A model generated the notes under the pieces. That model saw only the letters and a list, made by a program, of their open reading frames with translations, ran no database searches and was not told the origin of the DNA. Positions 53,570-63,719 of a stretch of 64,000 nucleotides of DNA are shown in pieces (positions within the stretch are counted from its first letter, which is position 1; the number at the start of each line of letters is the position of its first letter). The stretch lies in NCBI RefSeq assembly GCF_028890115.1, contig NZ_JARCJD010000017.1, positions 1 through 64,000 on the forward strand. The letters run 5' to 3'. The stretch comes from Phaeobacter sp. QD34_24. GTDB lineage: Bacteria; Pseudomonadota; Alphaproteobacteria; Rhodobacterales; Rhodobacteraceae. The position numbers and the translations under genes are program-made.

Positions 53570-54892
53570 TCAGCTCGAGCGGCGGCGCTGTCCGCCACCC
53601 TGATGTCCGCCCTGGCCACCACCCTGGCCACCACCCTGGCCCTTGCCACGACCTCCGCCGCCGCCCCGGCGCCGCCGGTTGCCACCGGGGCGTCCGCCTG
53701 GTTTGCCACCGCCGCCGGGACCGCCACGACGGCCCTTGGGAGCGTCGGGGTCGGGCAGCACTTCCCAGGGGCGGCCAGAGGCCACCGGGATGGTGATCTT
53801 CATGGTCTTCTGGATCGCCTTCAGCTCTTCCATTTCATCGGGGGCACAAAAGGCCACCGCCTGACCATCTTTGCCCGCCCGCGCGGTGCGGCCGATCCGG
53901 TGCACATAGGCATCCGGCACATTGGGCAGTTCGTAGTTGTAGACGTATTTCACGTCCGGGATATCCAGGCCGCGCGCCGCCACATCGGTGGCGACCAGCA
54001 CCTTCACATCACCGGATTTGAAGGCGGCAAGCGCACGTTCGCGCTGCCCCTGGCTCTTGTTGCCATGGATCGCGGCGGCGGCAAAACCGGCCTTTTCCAG
54101 CACCCGCATCAGCTTTTCCATGCCGTATTTCGTGCGGCCAAAGACCAGCGTGCGCTCGTCCTTGTGTTCGGCCAGCAGCTCCTTCAGCAGGTTCAGCTTT
54201 TCCGCCTTGGCGATGAAATGCACCGATTGCGTCACCTTGGCGGCGGGTTTGCCCGGAGGGGTCACCTCGATGCGCACAGGGCGCTTGAGGTAGGAGTTGG
54301 CGATCTCGTTCATCTGCTTCGGCATGGTGGCCGAGAACAGCATGGTCTGGCGCTCTTCGGGCAGAAGGGTCGAGATCTTGCGCAGGGCATGGATAAAGCC
54401 AAGGTCCAGCATCTGGTCGGCCTCGTCCAGCACCAGGAAATCGCAGGAGCCAAGGTCCAGCGCGTCGCGGTCCAGGATATCAAGCAGGCGGCCGGGGGTG
54501 GCCACCAGGATATCGGTGCCGCGGGCGATGCGCTGGATCTGCGGGTTGATCGACACGCCGCCGACCACCAGGCCCACCTTCATCGGGGTGCCCTCGGTCA
54601 GGTCCTTCAAGGTGGCGGCGATCTGGTTGGCCAGCTCGCGCGTGGGCGCCAGTACAAGGCCGCGCACGGTCTTGGCGGCGGGTTTGCGGCCATAGTCCTG
54701 CATGCGGGTGACCAGCGGAATGCCGAAAGCGGCGGTCTTGCCGGTGCCGGTCTGCGCCAGGCCCAGCACGTCTTCGCCATTGAGCGCATGGGGAATGGCG
54801 CGCGCCTGGATCGGGGTCGGATCCTTCAGACCCATTGCATCGAGGCGGGAAAGAAGCTGGTCGGGCAGCCCCATGGTGGAGAATTCAGTCAA
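53570..54892 (-). CDS. DEAD-box RNA helicase with Arg/Gly-rich tail
   Basis: From a TTG start (AAAGGA, 6-nt spacer) the protein is 440 aa, starting MTEFSTMGLPDQLL; the next ATG at 54874 is an alternative. Helicase motifs are complete: Q-motif DPTPIQARAIP, AQTGTGKTAAFGIP, PTRELANQI, VLDEADQMLDLGF, FSATMP, and HRIGRTARAGKDG. The last 55 residues are Gly/Arg/Gln-rich (GGRPGGNRRRRGGGGGRGKG), an RNA-binding RGG tail as in RhlE-type enzymes. Likely role: RNA remodelling in ribosome assembly or cold adaptation; its 400-base leader would permit regulation. Confidence 0.93.
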   Translation of the reverse strand: MTEFSTMGLPDQLLSRLDAMGLKDPTPIQARAIPHALNGEDVLGLAQTGTGKTAAFGIPLVTRMQDYGRKPAAKTVRGLVLAPTRELANQIAATLKDLTEGTPMKVGLVVGGVSINPQIQRIARGTDILVATPGRLLDILDRDALDLGSCDFLVLDEADQMLDLGFIHALRKISTLLPEERQTMLFSATMPKQMNEIANSYLKRPVRIEVTPPGKPAAKVTQSVHFIAKAEKLNLLKELLAEHKDERTLVFGRTKYGMEKLMRVLEKAGFAAAAIHGNKSQGQRERALAAFKSGDVKVLVATDVAARGLDIPDVKYVYNYELPNVPDAYVHRIGRTARAGKDGQAVAFCAPDEMEELKAIQKTMKITIPVASGRPWEVLPDPDAPKGRRGGPGGGGKPGGRPGGNRRRRGGGGGRGKGQGGGQGGGQGGHQGGGQRRRSS

Positions 54893-55296
54893 TTGTCGTC
54901 CTTTCGCGGCCCCTGCGACATGCAAAGAGCCGGTGCCGCGCCCCCGGATACGGTCCGGGCGCGGAAATGGTGGGGCAGGGACCTCGGGCGGGGGCTGGCC
55001 GGATGCCAGGCCGCTGGCCTCTGCAAACGCCCCACGCGTGATTTTGGGAACTCGGGGCATATCACTAGACGCCGGGATCATTCGCAGCTCAGGTGCGACC
55101 GGGCCGTCTCTGCTCACGCGGCAGGGAGGGATGCCTTGAGAGCCACATGGGACCGCGGGCGGGAAATGTCAATGGCACGAGCGGGCACGAGAGGGCGCGT
55201 TGCAGGGAAGTTGCAGGGAAAAGGCGGGCGAATTGTCGGTTTTCGCGCCTGGGTTCCTTCGTTAAACAGGGGAGCCAGAAACTGGAGAGGACCGCG
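54893..55296. other. Intergenic region between the DEAD-box helicase and fur/mur genes
   Basis: About 400 bases carrying two divergent leaders. It contains a GC-rich bulged hairpin near 54938-54965 (GCGCCC / GGGCGC outer arms) in the helicase leader and a tandem TTGCAGGGA pair near 55200-55219 on the plus strand. I see no gene. Confidence 0.5.
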
Positions 55297-55713
55297 ATGC
55301 CAGAATCGATTATCGCCCGCTGCGAGGCCAAGGGCCTGCGCATGACCGGCCAGCGCCGCGTGATCGCGCGTGCGCTTGAGGACAGCGATGATCATCCGGA
55401 TGTGGAAGAGCTATATGCCCGTGCCAGCGCGCTGGATGCGGGGATCTCTCTGGCGACGGTCTATCGCACGGTTAAGCTGTTCGAGGAAGCCGGCATTCTG
55501 GAGCGGCTGGAATTCGGCGATGGGCGCGCCCGCTACGAGGATGCCGACCGCGAGCATCATGACCACCTCATCGATATCAACTCGGGCGAGGTGATCGAAT
55601 TCTGCGACCCCGAAATCGAGGCGCTGCAGGAAAAGATCGCCGCCAAGCTGGGCTATCAGCTCAAAGGGCACAAGCTGGAGCTTTACGGCGTGCCGATCAA
55701 GAAAGAGAGCTGA
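55297..55713 (+). CDS. fur: Fur-family regulator, Fur/Mur type
   Basis: A 138-aa Fur-fold repressor starting MPESIIARCEAKGLRMTGQR. The winged helix has HPDVEELYARASALDAGISL and ATVYRTVKLFEEAGI; the dimerisation/metal part has REHHDHLIDINSGEVIEFCD and LGYQLKGHKLELYGVP. The HHDHL motif and lack of an HHH heme motif fit the alphaproteobacterial Fur/Mur group (manganese or iron response) rather than Irr. Zinc-ligand CxxC pairs are not seen, as in that group. The GGAGAGG box fixes this start; the gene is followed by a DMT transporter. Confidence 0.92.
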   Translation: MPESIIARCEAKGLRMTGQRRVIARALEDSDDHPDVEELYARASALDAGISLATVYRTVKLFEEAGILERLEFGDGRARYEDADREHHDHLIDINSGEVIEFCDPEIEALQEKIAAKLGYQLKGHKLELYGVPIKKES

Positions 55714-55863
55714 GCGCAGGGCATCCATCAGCCTGCGTGATGATTAACATCACAACTTGTGCGCTTCCCATATCGCGGAATCGCTTGCCGAGCCGGTTCA
55801 CTCTGGGCATGCCCGGTGAAACCTCGTGCAGGCGACGGGGTCTGTCCGGCAGGAGGCGCGCTC

Positions 55864-56751
55864 ATGAACAACGTCAACGGCATTCTTTTGGTGATCGGCG
55901 CCATGGCGGCCTTCACCCTGGAGGACATGTTCATCAAGTCCCTGTCCGAGCAACTGCCGGTGGGGCAGATCCTGATCTTTCTGGGGATTGGCAGCGGGTC
56001 GGTCTTTGCGGTGCTGGCGAAGTGGCAGGGGCACCGGATCCTGGCTGCGCGCGCCTGGCGGCGGCTGCCGATGCTGCGTGCCCTTACCGAAGCGGTGGCG
56101 GCGGTCAGCTTTGCCACCTCGCTGGCGCTGGTGGATATCTCGGTGGTGGCGGCGGTGTTCCAGGCCACCCCACTGGTGATCACCATGGGGGCGGCGCTGT
56201 TTCTGGGCGAACAGGTCGGCTGGCGGCGCTGGAGCGCTATCCTGACAGGGTTTGCCGGGGTTCTGATGATCATCCGTCCGGGCCTTGCGGGGTTTGAACC
56301 GGCGGCACTTTTGGTGCTGGTCTCTGTCGTGACCGTGGCCGGGCGGGACCTTCTGACACGGGTGATGGACAGTGCGGTGCCCTCCACTGTGGTCAGCTTT
56401 CAGGCCTTTGCCGCGGTGATTCCGGCGGGGGCGCTGTTGCTGCTGCTGACGCCAGGGGAGGCGCGCATGCTGGCGGGCCAGGAAGGGCTGATGATGCTGG
56501 GCGGGGTGGTCTTCGGCGTGCTGGGTTACTACGGGATCGTCACCGCCATGCGGATCGGCGATGCTTCGGCGGTGACCCCGTTCCGGTATTCGCGGCTGGT
56601 TTTCTCGATCCTTGTCGGCGTCATCATCTTCAACGAACGCCCCGATGCCATGACCCTGGCCGGGGCCGGGCTGATCATCGCGTCGGGGCTTTATACCTAT
56701 CTGCGCGAGCGGCGCCTGGCCCGCGCTGGCGCATCCAGCCCCCAGGCCTGA
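55864..56751 (+). CDS. DMT-superfamily (EamA) transporter
   Basis: A 295-aa protein with about ten transmembrane helices, starting MNNVNGILLVIGAMAAFTLE after an AGGAGG site (7-nt spacer). The two EamA halves are visible (ITMGAALFLGEQVGWRRWSA in the first, FRYSRLVFSILVGVIIFNER in the second), the latter resembling S-adenosylmethionine/RhaT-like exporters. Substrate unknown. It lies 150 bp after fur/mur and could be under its control, but no site is visible. Confidence 0.9.
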   Translation: MNNVNGILLVIGAMAAFTLEDMFIKSLSEQLPVGQILIFLGIGSGSVFAVLAKWQGHRILAARAWRRLPMLRALTEAVAAVSFATSLALVDISVVAAVFQATPLVITMGAALFLGEQVGWRRWSAILTGFAGVLMIIRPGLAGFEPAALLVLVSVVTVAGRDLLTRVMDSAVPSTVVSFQAFAAVIPAGALLLLLTPGEARMLAGQEGLMMLGGVVFGVLGYYGIVTAMRIGDASAVTPFRYSRLVFSILVGVIIFNERPDAMTLAGAGLIIASGLYTYLRERRLARAGASSPQA

Positions 56752-56865
56752 GCGCCAGAGCCGGAAACTGTTGGCGCAAACAGCGAATTGTTAGCCCTAA
56801 AGGGGCGAAATAGCGCACGTTAGCGATAACGAGACCGGTTTACAATCGGCGCGCGGCTGCTATGA

Positions 56866-58176
<1,311 letters not shown>

Positions 58177-58199
58177 GATCGGTCACATAGATCCCTCAG

Positions 58200-58229
58200 A
58201 AGGCCCCGGCGATATCACCGGGGCCTTTT
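58200..58229 (+). terminator. Rho-independent terminator of eno
   Basis: A perfect 10-bp stem (AAGGCCCCGG / CCGGGGCCTT) with an 8-nt loop and four T residues, 24 bases after the eno stop. Confidence 0.92.
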
Positions 58230-58246
58230 GCGTTTCCATGCAGGCT

Positions 58247-58495
58247 TCATCCGGCGTCACGTGACGGCATCAGGATGCGGATCAGTCGGCTGGCAAGGAA
58301 AAAGCCGATGGGACCCACAGCCAGGGACAGCACAAAGGCAATCGGCATGGCGATCACGAACCGCTGCAGCCAAAGGCTGACCCATCCGGGGGCAAATCCC
58401 GTGGGAATACCCGTGAAGATCCCGGTCATCAGGAAGGCCATGATCAGGGCAATGAAGAACTGGGCCAATAGGACCGTTGCTTTGGTATGAGGCAT
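58247..58495 (-). CDS. DUF2798-family small membrane protein
   Basis: An 82-aa protein with two transmembrane helices (LLAQFFIALIMAFLMTGIFT and IAMPIAFVLSLAVGPIGFFL) and the conserved WLQRFVIAMPIAF linker of DUF2798. The ATG chosen has GGAG 8 nt upstream; a frame to 58558 adds a non-conserved 21 residues. Function unknown. Confidence 0.85.
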   Translation of the reverse strand: MPHTKATVLLAQFFIALIMAFLMTGIFTGIPTGFAPGWVSLWLQRFVIAMPIAFVLSLAVGPIGFFLASRLIRILMPSRDAG

Positions 58496-58750
58496 GAGAC
58501 GCACTCCGTTCGCGATAGGCATGACAGGGGTGTGTGCGTTCAGGTCAGAGTTCACCACAGCACCCCGATGGGGTTGCTGTGGGTTCGGGCGGCAAAGGCT
58601 GCTCCGACTAACTCTTGCAGGGCAGCCTCACCGATGTGCGAAGATGTCCCCTGCAAGGGCCGGGATAACCGTACCGGCCTTGCGTTTTCCAGCTGGGTCC
58701 TGGCTAGCCCGTGGCGGCGCGCCGGTCAAGGAGATGCGGCAAAAGCGGGC

Positions 58751-59026
58751 CTAGGGGCAGGGCGCCTGATAGAAGGTGCCATTGCCGCGGGCATAGGCGC
58801 AGGCCCTGCTGTTGTGGTTCTGGGCAACCACGGTGCCTGCCGCGGCCCCCGCCAAAGCCGCGACAATGCGCCAGTTCTTGTTGGCATGCAGGGCATCGGC
58901 GGCGATCAGACCGGCAGCGGCCCCGCCGGTGATGGCGACAACCTTGCGCTGATTGCTGGTCAAGCCATCGCAGCCTGCCAAGGCCAGAAGCGCAGCAGTG
59001 GCGCTGGCGATGATCTTGGTCTTCAT
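58751..59026 (-). CDS. Small glycine-zipper lipoprotein
   Basis: A 91-aa lipoprotein: signal MKTKIIASATAALLALAGC with the lipobox LAGC, followed by ITGGAAAGLIAADAL and AALAGAAAGTVVAQN, Gly-zipper segments that can associate with membranes, and a short Cys-containing C-terminus (RACAYARGNGTFYQAPCP). The start has AAGGAG 7 nt upstream. Such proteins are usually envelope components of unknown role. Confidence 0.85.
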   Translation of the reverse strand: MKTKIIASATAALLALAGCDGLTSNQRKVVAITGGAAAGLIAADALHANKNWRIVAALAGAAAGTVVAQNHNSRACAYARGNGTFYQAPCP

Positions 59027-59168
59027 TCGTGCACTCCTTGGTCGGTGGTCTGGCGGGGAGTATCGCAGCGCTTTCAACAGCCTGATCTGTTCTGGATCAA
59101 AGGGATGAAAAAATAATCATCGAGCCAGGTGAGTGCGGAGTGCAAAGGCCCTATCGTGTCGCTGCGTC

Positions 59169-59624
59169 TCAGGATGTGAGGATCTTGCTCATCAGCATGA
59201 AACGCTCGCGGGGCGCAAAGCGGGCCCGCGCATAAAGCCGCTGGGCGGCCTCGTTTTCCCGGTCGACCTCAAGGTGCAGCGCGGTGATCCCGGCTTCGGC
59301 CAGGGTTTTCGGGAGTTCGGTCAGCACTTCCGTGGCGATGCCACGCCCGCGCACGGCGGGGCGGATGTAGATCTCATCCACAAAGCCGTCCATGCCGCCA
59401 AACTCCACCGACCAGCTGAAGGTCACCACGATATAGCCGATGGGCGCGCGGGTGGGGCCGATGATATAGACCGCGCCATAGGGGATCCCCTGCAAGAGCG
59501 GCGCAATGGCCGCCTCGCGCTGGGCTTCCGTGCTGTCGATCCCTGTCTCGCCGTGAAAGGCCGCCACCAGCGGCAGCAGCGTACCCAGGTGCTCGGGCTT
59601 GGCAAGGTGCAGCGCGGCGCTCAT
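59169..59624 (-). CDS. GNAT family N-acetyltransferase
   Basis: A 151-aa acetyltransferase. The acetyl-CoA site lies in VDEIYIRPAVRGRGIATEVL (about 84-103), followed by LHLEVDRENEAAQRLYARAR. Its ATG overlaps the stop of the nucleoside hydrolase gene (TATGA), so both are translated together. The substrate is unknown. Confidence 0.9.
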   Translation of the reverse strand: MSAALHLAKPEHLGTLLPLVAAFHGETGIDSTEAQREAAIAPLLQGIPYGAVYIIGPTRAPIGYIVVTFSWSVEFGGMDGFVDEIYIRPAVRGRGIATEVLTELPKTLAEAGITALHLEVDRENEAAQRLYARARFAPRERFMLMSKILTS

Positions 59625-60562
59625 AGCCGGGCAAGCCGTTCGGTGATCAGCGCAAAGAACCCGTCCGCATCCACATCGCCCATGAACATGGCATTCGGCT
59701 CGCGGTCGGTGACACCCCACCAATCGGCCACGGTCATGCCAAGGGTCAGTTCCGACTGGGTTTCGATCTCCACGTTCACGTTGCGACCTGTGAACAGCTC
59801 GGGCTGCAACAGGTAGGCAATGACGCAGGGATCATGCAGTGGGCCGCCTTGGGAGCCGTATTTCGCCACATCGAAGCGTTCGAAGAAGTCGAGCATATCG
59901 GCGGTGAAATGGCCCGCGCGAGTGCCCAGGGCCCGGATCGCCTCGACACGGGGGCGGGTCGCCAGCGCCTTGTGGGTGACATCAAGCGGCATCACCACCA
60001 GCGGCACGCCCGAGGTAAAGACCACCTTGGCGGCCTCGGGATCTACGTAGATATTGAATTCGGCGGCCGGGGTCACATTGCCCACCTCGAAATAGGCGCC
60101 GCCCATCAGCACGATCTCCTTGATGCGCTTGACGATGTCGGGGGCTTTCTGAATGGCGCTGGCGATATTGGTGAGTGGTCCCAGCGGGCAAAGCGCCACC
60201 GACCCCGGCGCATGGCGGCGCAGGCTGTGGATGATGAAATCCACCGCATGGCCTTCGGTCAGTTGCAGTTTCGGCTCCCAGAGTTCCGGCCCATCAAGGC
60301 CGGTCTTGCCGTGCACATGTTCCGCCGTGACCAGCGGGCGCGAAAGCGGCGCCTTGCAGCCTGCGTGTATCGGCACATCGGCGCGGCCAGCCACCTCGCA
60401 GATCATGCGGGCGTTCTTCTGCGTCAGCTCCAGCGGCACATTGCCCGCCACGCAGGTGATGCCGAGGATATCCAGCTGGTCCGGGCTGGCCAGCGCCAAG
60501 AGCAGGGCAACGGCATCGTCCTGGCCGGGGTCGGTATCGATGATGATCTTGCGTGCAGTCAT
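59621..60562 (-). CDS. Nucleoside hydrolase (IunH/URH family)
   Basis: A 313-aa ribonucleoside hydrolase that cleaves nucleosides to base and ribose. The calcium site DTDPGQDDAVALLLALA (about 9-25) and the downstream CPLGPLTNIASAIQ, VLMGGAYFEVGNVTPAAEFN and DPCVIAYLLQPE match the family; the Asp-rich start holds the general base. Whether it prefers purine or pyrimidine nucleosides is not evident. Confidence 0.94.
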   Translation of the reverse strand: MTARKIIIDTDPGQDDAVALLLALASPDQLDILGITCVAGNVPLELTQKNARMICEVAGRADVPIHAGCKAPLSRPLVTAEHVHGKTGLDGPELWEPKLQLTEGHAVDFIIHSLRRHAPGSVALCPLGPLTNIASAIQKAPDIVKRIKEIVLMGGAYFEVGNVTPAAEFNIYVDPEAAKVVFTSGVPLVVMPLDVTHKALATRPRVEAIRALGTRAGHFTADMLDFFERFDVAKYGSQGGPLHDPCVIAYLLQPELFTGRNVNVEIETQSELTLGMTVADWWGVTDREPNAMFMGDVDADGFFALITERLARL

Positions 60563-60596
60563 GAAAATGGCTTTCCCGTATCTATGTCAGTCGCAC

Positions 60597-61421
60597 TCAG
60601 ACAGTCTTGGCGCGCTGGGCTGCCTTTTCGGCATCCCATAGCGCGTCCATTTCTTCAAGGCTGCTGTCCTCGGGCCGCTTTCCCATGGTGGCAAGACGCG
60701 CTTCGACGCCTTCGAAACGGCGGATGAACTTGGCGTTGGCGCGGCGTAGCGCCGCCTCGGGTTCGACGCCCAGGTGGCGGCCGAGATTGGCCATGACGAA
60801 CATCAGATCGCCAAATTCCTCCTCCACCGCGTCCTGGGTCAGGCTATCGCGCGCCTCCACCAGTTCGGCGGCTTCTTCCCTAATCTTGTCGATGACATGT
60901 GAGGCATCGGGCCAGTCGAACCCAACCCTTGCGGCGCGTTTTTGCAACTTGTAGGCCCGCAGCAGTGCCGGAAGGCCGACTGCGACGCCATCCAGGGTGC
61001 CTTTCTGTGCCTTTTCGGCCCGTTCTGCGGCCTTGATCGCCTCCCAGTCGCGGGTCTGCTGTTCGGGCGATTTGTCCCGCGACTCCTCGCCAAACACATG
61101 CGGGTGGCGGCTGACCATCTTGTTGGACATGGTGGTGACCACATCCTGAAAGGTGAAATGCCCGGCCTCCTCGGCCATCTGCGCGTGGAACACGGACTGG
61201 AACAGAAGATCGCCCAGCTCTCCCTTCAATTCATCCCAGGCGTCACGCTCGATCGCATCGGCGACCTCATAGGCTTCCTCGATCGTGTAGGGCGCGATGG
61301 TGCTGAAATCCTGCGCAACATCCCAGGGGCAGCCCGTTTCGGGATCGCGCAAGGCGCGCATGATCTGCAAAAGCCGTTCAATACCGGCGGTTTCGTCGTG
61401 GATGAGGTCTGTTTCGGCCAT
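60597..61421 (-). CDS. mazG: Nucleoside triphosphate pyrophosphohydrolase MazG
   Basis: A 274-aa MazG with two MazG domains. The first contains PWDVAQDFSTIAPYTIEEAY (about 32-51) and the E-E-x12-E-x2-D helix pattern ELKGELGDLLFQSVFHAQM; the second has QDAVEEEFGDLMFVMANLGR. It hydrolyses non-canonical NTPs and (p)ppGpp-related nucleotides. It is divergent from the M20 gene. Confidence 0.95.
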   Translation of the reverse strand: MAETDLIHDETAGIERLLQIMRALRDPETGCPWDVAQDFSTIAPYTIEEAYEVADAIERDAWDELKGELGDLLFQSVFHAQMAEEAGHFTFQDVVTTMSNKMVSRHPHVFGEESRDKSPEQQTRDWEAIKAAERAEKAQKGTLDGVAVGLPALLRAYKLQKRAARVGFDWPDASHVIDKIREEAAELVEARDSLTQDAVEEEFGDLMFVMANLGRHLGVEPEAALRRANAKFIRRFEGVEARLATMGKRPEDSSLEEMDALWDAEKAAQRAKTV

Positions 61422-61483
61422 TGCAGCTGCCCATTGATCGGTGTCACATGCATCATCCCGAGTCTGACCAAGGAGTCCACCCC

Positions 61484-62659
61484 ATGCCGGTCGTCAACCG
61501 TATCGCCGATTTTGCCCCCGAGATGACCGCATGGCGCCGCCATCTGCACCAGATCCCGGAACTGGCGCTGGACCTGCCGAAGACCGCCGCCTTCGTGGCC
61601 GAGCGACTGCGTGAGTTCGGCGTGGACGAGCTGCACGAAGGCATCGCTGAGACCGGCATGGTGGCGATCATCAACGGGCAGGGATACGATGCACCGGGGG
61701 CAAAGACCATCGGCCTGCGCGCCGATATGGACGCGCTGCCGATCCCCGAGGAAACCGGCGTCGAATATGTCTCCGGCCATGCGGGCAACATGCATGCCTG
61801 CGGTCACGACGGGCATACCACCATGCTCTTGGGCGCGGCGAAATACCTGGCGGAGACGCGCAATTTCTCTGGCCGCGTTGCGCTGATCTTCCAGCCCGCG
61901 GAAGAGGCCATCGGCGGCGCCCGCATCATGGTCGAGGAAGGCATCATGGAGCGGTTCGACATCAACGAGGTCTACGCGCTCCATAATGCGCCGGGTCTGC
62001 CCGTGGGCGCCTTCCTGACCACGCCCGGGCCGATCATGGCGGCGGTCGATACCTTTCACGTCCATATCCAGGGGCAGGGTGGCCACGGTGCCATGCCGCA
62101 TGAGACCCGCGATCCGGTGATGGCGGCCTGCGGCATTGCCCAGGCGATCCAGACCATCGTCAGCCGCAACCACTATGCGCTGCAGGATCTGGTGGTCTCG
62201 GTGACCCAGATCCACACCGGCACCGTGGACAACGTGATCCCGGATACCGCCTATATCAACGGCACCGTGCGCACATTCGACCCTGAGGTACAGAAGATGG
62301 TGATGCGCCGCATGGAGGAAATCGTCGCAGGCCAGGCGGCCAGCTACGGCGTTGAAGCACGGTTGGATTACGAGGTGGGTTATCCCGCCACCATCAACGA
62401 GCCCGCCAAGACCGGTTTTGCCGCCGAGGTTGCCCGCGAAATCTCCGGTGAGGGCGCCGTGGAGGCCGAAGGCGGGCGCGAAATGGGCGCCGAGGACTTC
62501 TCTTACATGCTGGAGGCGCGCCCCGGCGCCTACCTGTTCCTCGGCCAGGGCGATACTGCCGGGCTGCACCATCCGAAATATGATTTCAACGACGAGATCG
62601 CCCCCATCGGCGCCTCTTTCTTTGCCCGTCTGGTGGAGCGCGCGCAGCCGGTCGGCTGA
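61484..62659 (+). CDS. M20-family amidohydrolase (hippurate hydrolase-like)
   Basis: A 391-aa zinc/manganese aminoacylase, starting MPVVNRIADFAPEMTAWRRH after AAGGAG. Conserved residues: LHQIPEL, metal ligands in GLRADMDALP, MHACGHDGHTTML, EEAIGGARIM and HNAPGLPVG (about 168); a lid domain lies in the middle and GAEDFSYMLEARPGAYLFLG near the end. It probably deacylates an N-acyl amino acid. The neighbouring ureohydrolases suggest nitrogen metabolism of small amines. Confidence 0.94.
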   Translation: MPVVNRIADFAPEMTAWRRHLHQIPELALDLPKTAAFVAERLREFGVDELHEGIAETGMVAIINGQGYDAPGAKTIGLRADMDALPIPEETGVEYVSGHAGNMHACGHDGHTTMLLGAAKYLAETRNFSGRVALIFQPAEEAIGGARIMVEEGIMERFDINEVYALHNAPGLPVGAFLTTPGPIMAAVDTFHVHIQGQGGHGAMPHETRDPVMAACGIAQAIQTIVSRNHYALQDLVVSVTQIHTGTVDNVIPDTAYINGTVRTFDPEVQKMVMRRMEEIVAGQAASYGVEARLDYEVGYPATINEPAKTGFAAEVAREISGEGAVEAEGGREMGAEDFSYMLEARPGAYLFLGQGDTAGLHHPKYDFNDEIAPIGASFFARLVERAQPVG

Positions 62660-62740
62660 TATCGGCGGGAAGTGGTGACAAGGGCCGATCAGTCGGGTAT
62701 TCCCGGCTGAAACAGGGTTAACAACAGCAGAGCAGGCCCG

Positions 62741-63712
62741 ATGGCACTAGAAGACGCAAAGACCCAGGTGGATCAGGCCTTCACCCGCGAAGACCTGAAG
62801 GGCCTCAGTTTCGAGAACACATTCGGCGGCGCGCCCTCCTTTGCCCGCCGCCGCTACACCAAGGATCTGAGCGGTGCTGACATTGCCGTGACCGGCGTGC
62901 CCTTCGATCAGGCGGTGACCAACCGCCCCGGCACCCGCCTTGGCCCGCGCGCCATCCGGGAGGCGAGCCTGCTGCAAAGCCCCGATGCGCCCTATGGCTG
63001 GGGCTATTGTCCGCTTAGCGAGCTGGCCATCGCCGATTATGGCGATCTCGCCTTCGATTACGCCAATGTGCCGGCCTTTCCGGATACCCTGACGGCTCAT
63101 ATCAAGGGCATTCTGGACAGCGATACCGCCTCGGTCGCCCTGGGCGGCGATCACTACATCAGCTTTCCGATCCTGCGCGCCTATGCCGAGAAATACGGAC
63201 CGATCTCGCTCCTCCATTTCGATGCCCATACCGACACCTGGGAGGATGACGATTTCACCCGGGTGGATCACGGCACCATGTTCTACAAGGCGGTGAAGTC
63301 CGGCATCGTGGATCCCAAGACTTCGGTGCAGGTGGGCATCCGCACCACCAATGAGGACACGCTGGGCGTCAATATCATCGACGCCCCCACCGTGCATGAG
63401 ATCGGCCCGGCAGAGACCGCGCGCCGTATCAAGGAGATCCTGGGCGATCGCCCCACCTACCTGACCTTTGACATCGACTGCCTGGATCCCGCCTATGCGC
63501 CGGGCACCGGCACGCCGGTCTGGGGTGGGCTGACTTCGGCGCAAGCGGCGCGGATCCTGCGCGACATCGCCGGGATCAACATCAAGGGCGGCGATGTGGT
63601 GGAGGTCTCGCCTCCGTTCGACACCACAGGCGCCACGGCGATTGCGGGCGCTCATGTGGCGATGGAAATCATCTGCCTTCTGGGCTGGAACATGACAAAT
63701 AAGAGTGGCTGA
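62741..63712 (+). CDS. speB: Agmatinase-family ureohydrolase
   Basis: A 323-aa manganese ureohydrolase. Metal-binding motifs are GGDHYISFPI, HFDAHTDTWEDDDFTRVDHG and DIDCLDPAYAPGTGTPVWGG. In this family the enzymes act on agmatine or related guanidino compounds such as guanidinobutyrate; the sequence alone does not decide. A second homologue follows immediately. Confidence 0.9.
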   Translation: MALEDAKTQVDQAFTREDLKGLSFENTFGGAPSFARRRYTKDLSGADIAVTGVPFDQAVTNRPGTRLGPRAIREASLLQSPDAPYGWGYCPLSELAIADYGDLAFDYANVPAFPDTLTAHIKGILDSDTASVALGGDHYISFPILRAYAEKYGPISLLHFDAHTDTWEDDDFTRVDHGTMFYKAVKSGIVDPKTSVQVGIRTTNEDTLGVNIIDAPTVHEIGPAETARRIKEILGDRPTYLTFDIDCLDPAYAPGTGTPVWGGLTSAQAARILRDIAGINIKGGDVVEVSPPFDTTGATAIAGAHVAMEIICLLGWNMTNKSG

Positions 63713-63719
63713 GCAGAGA

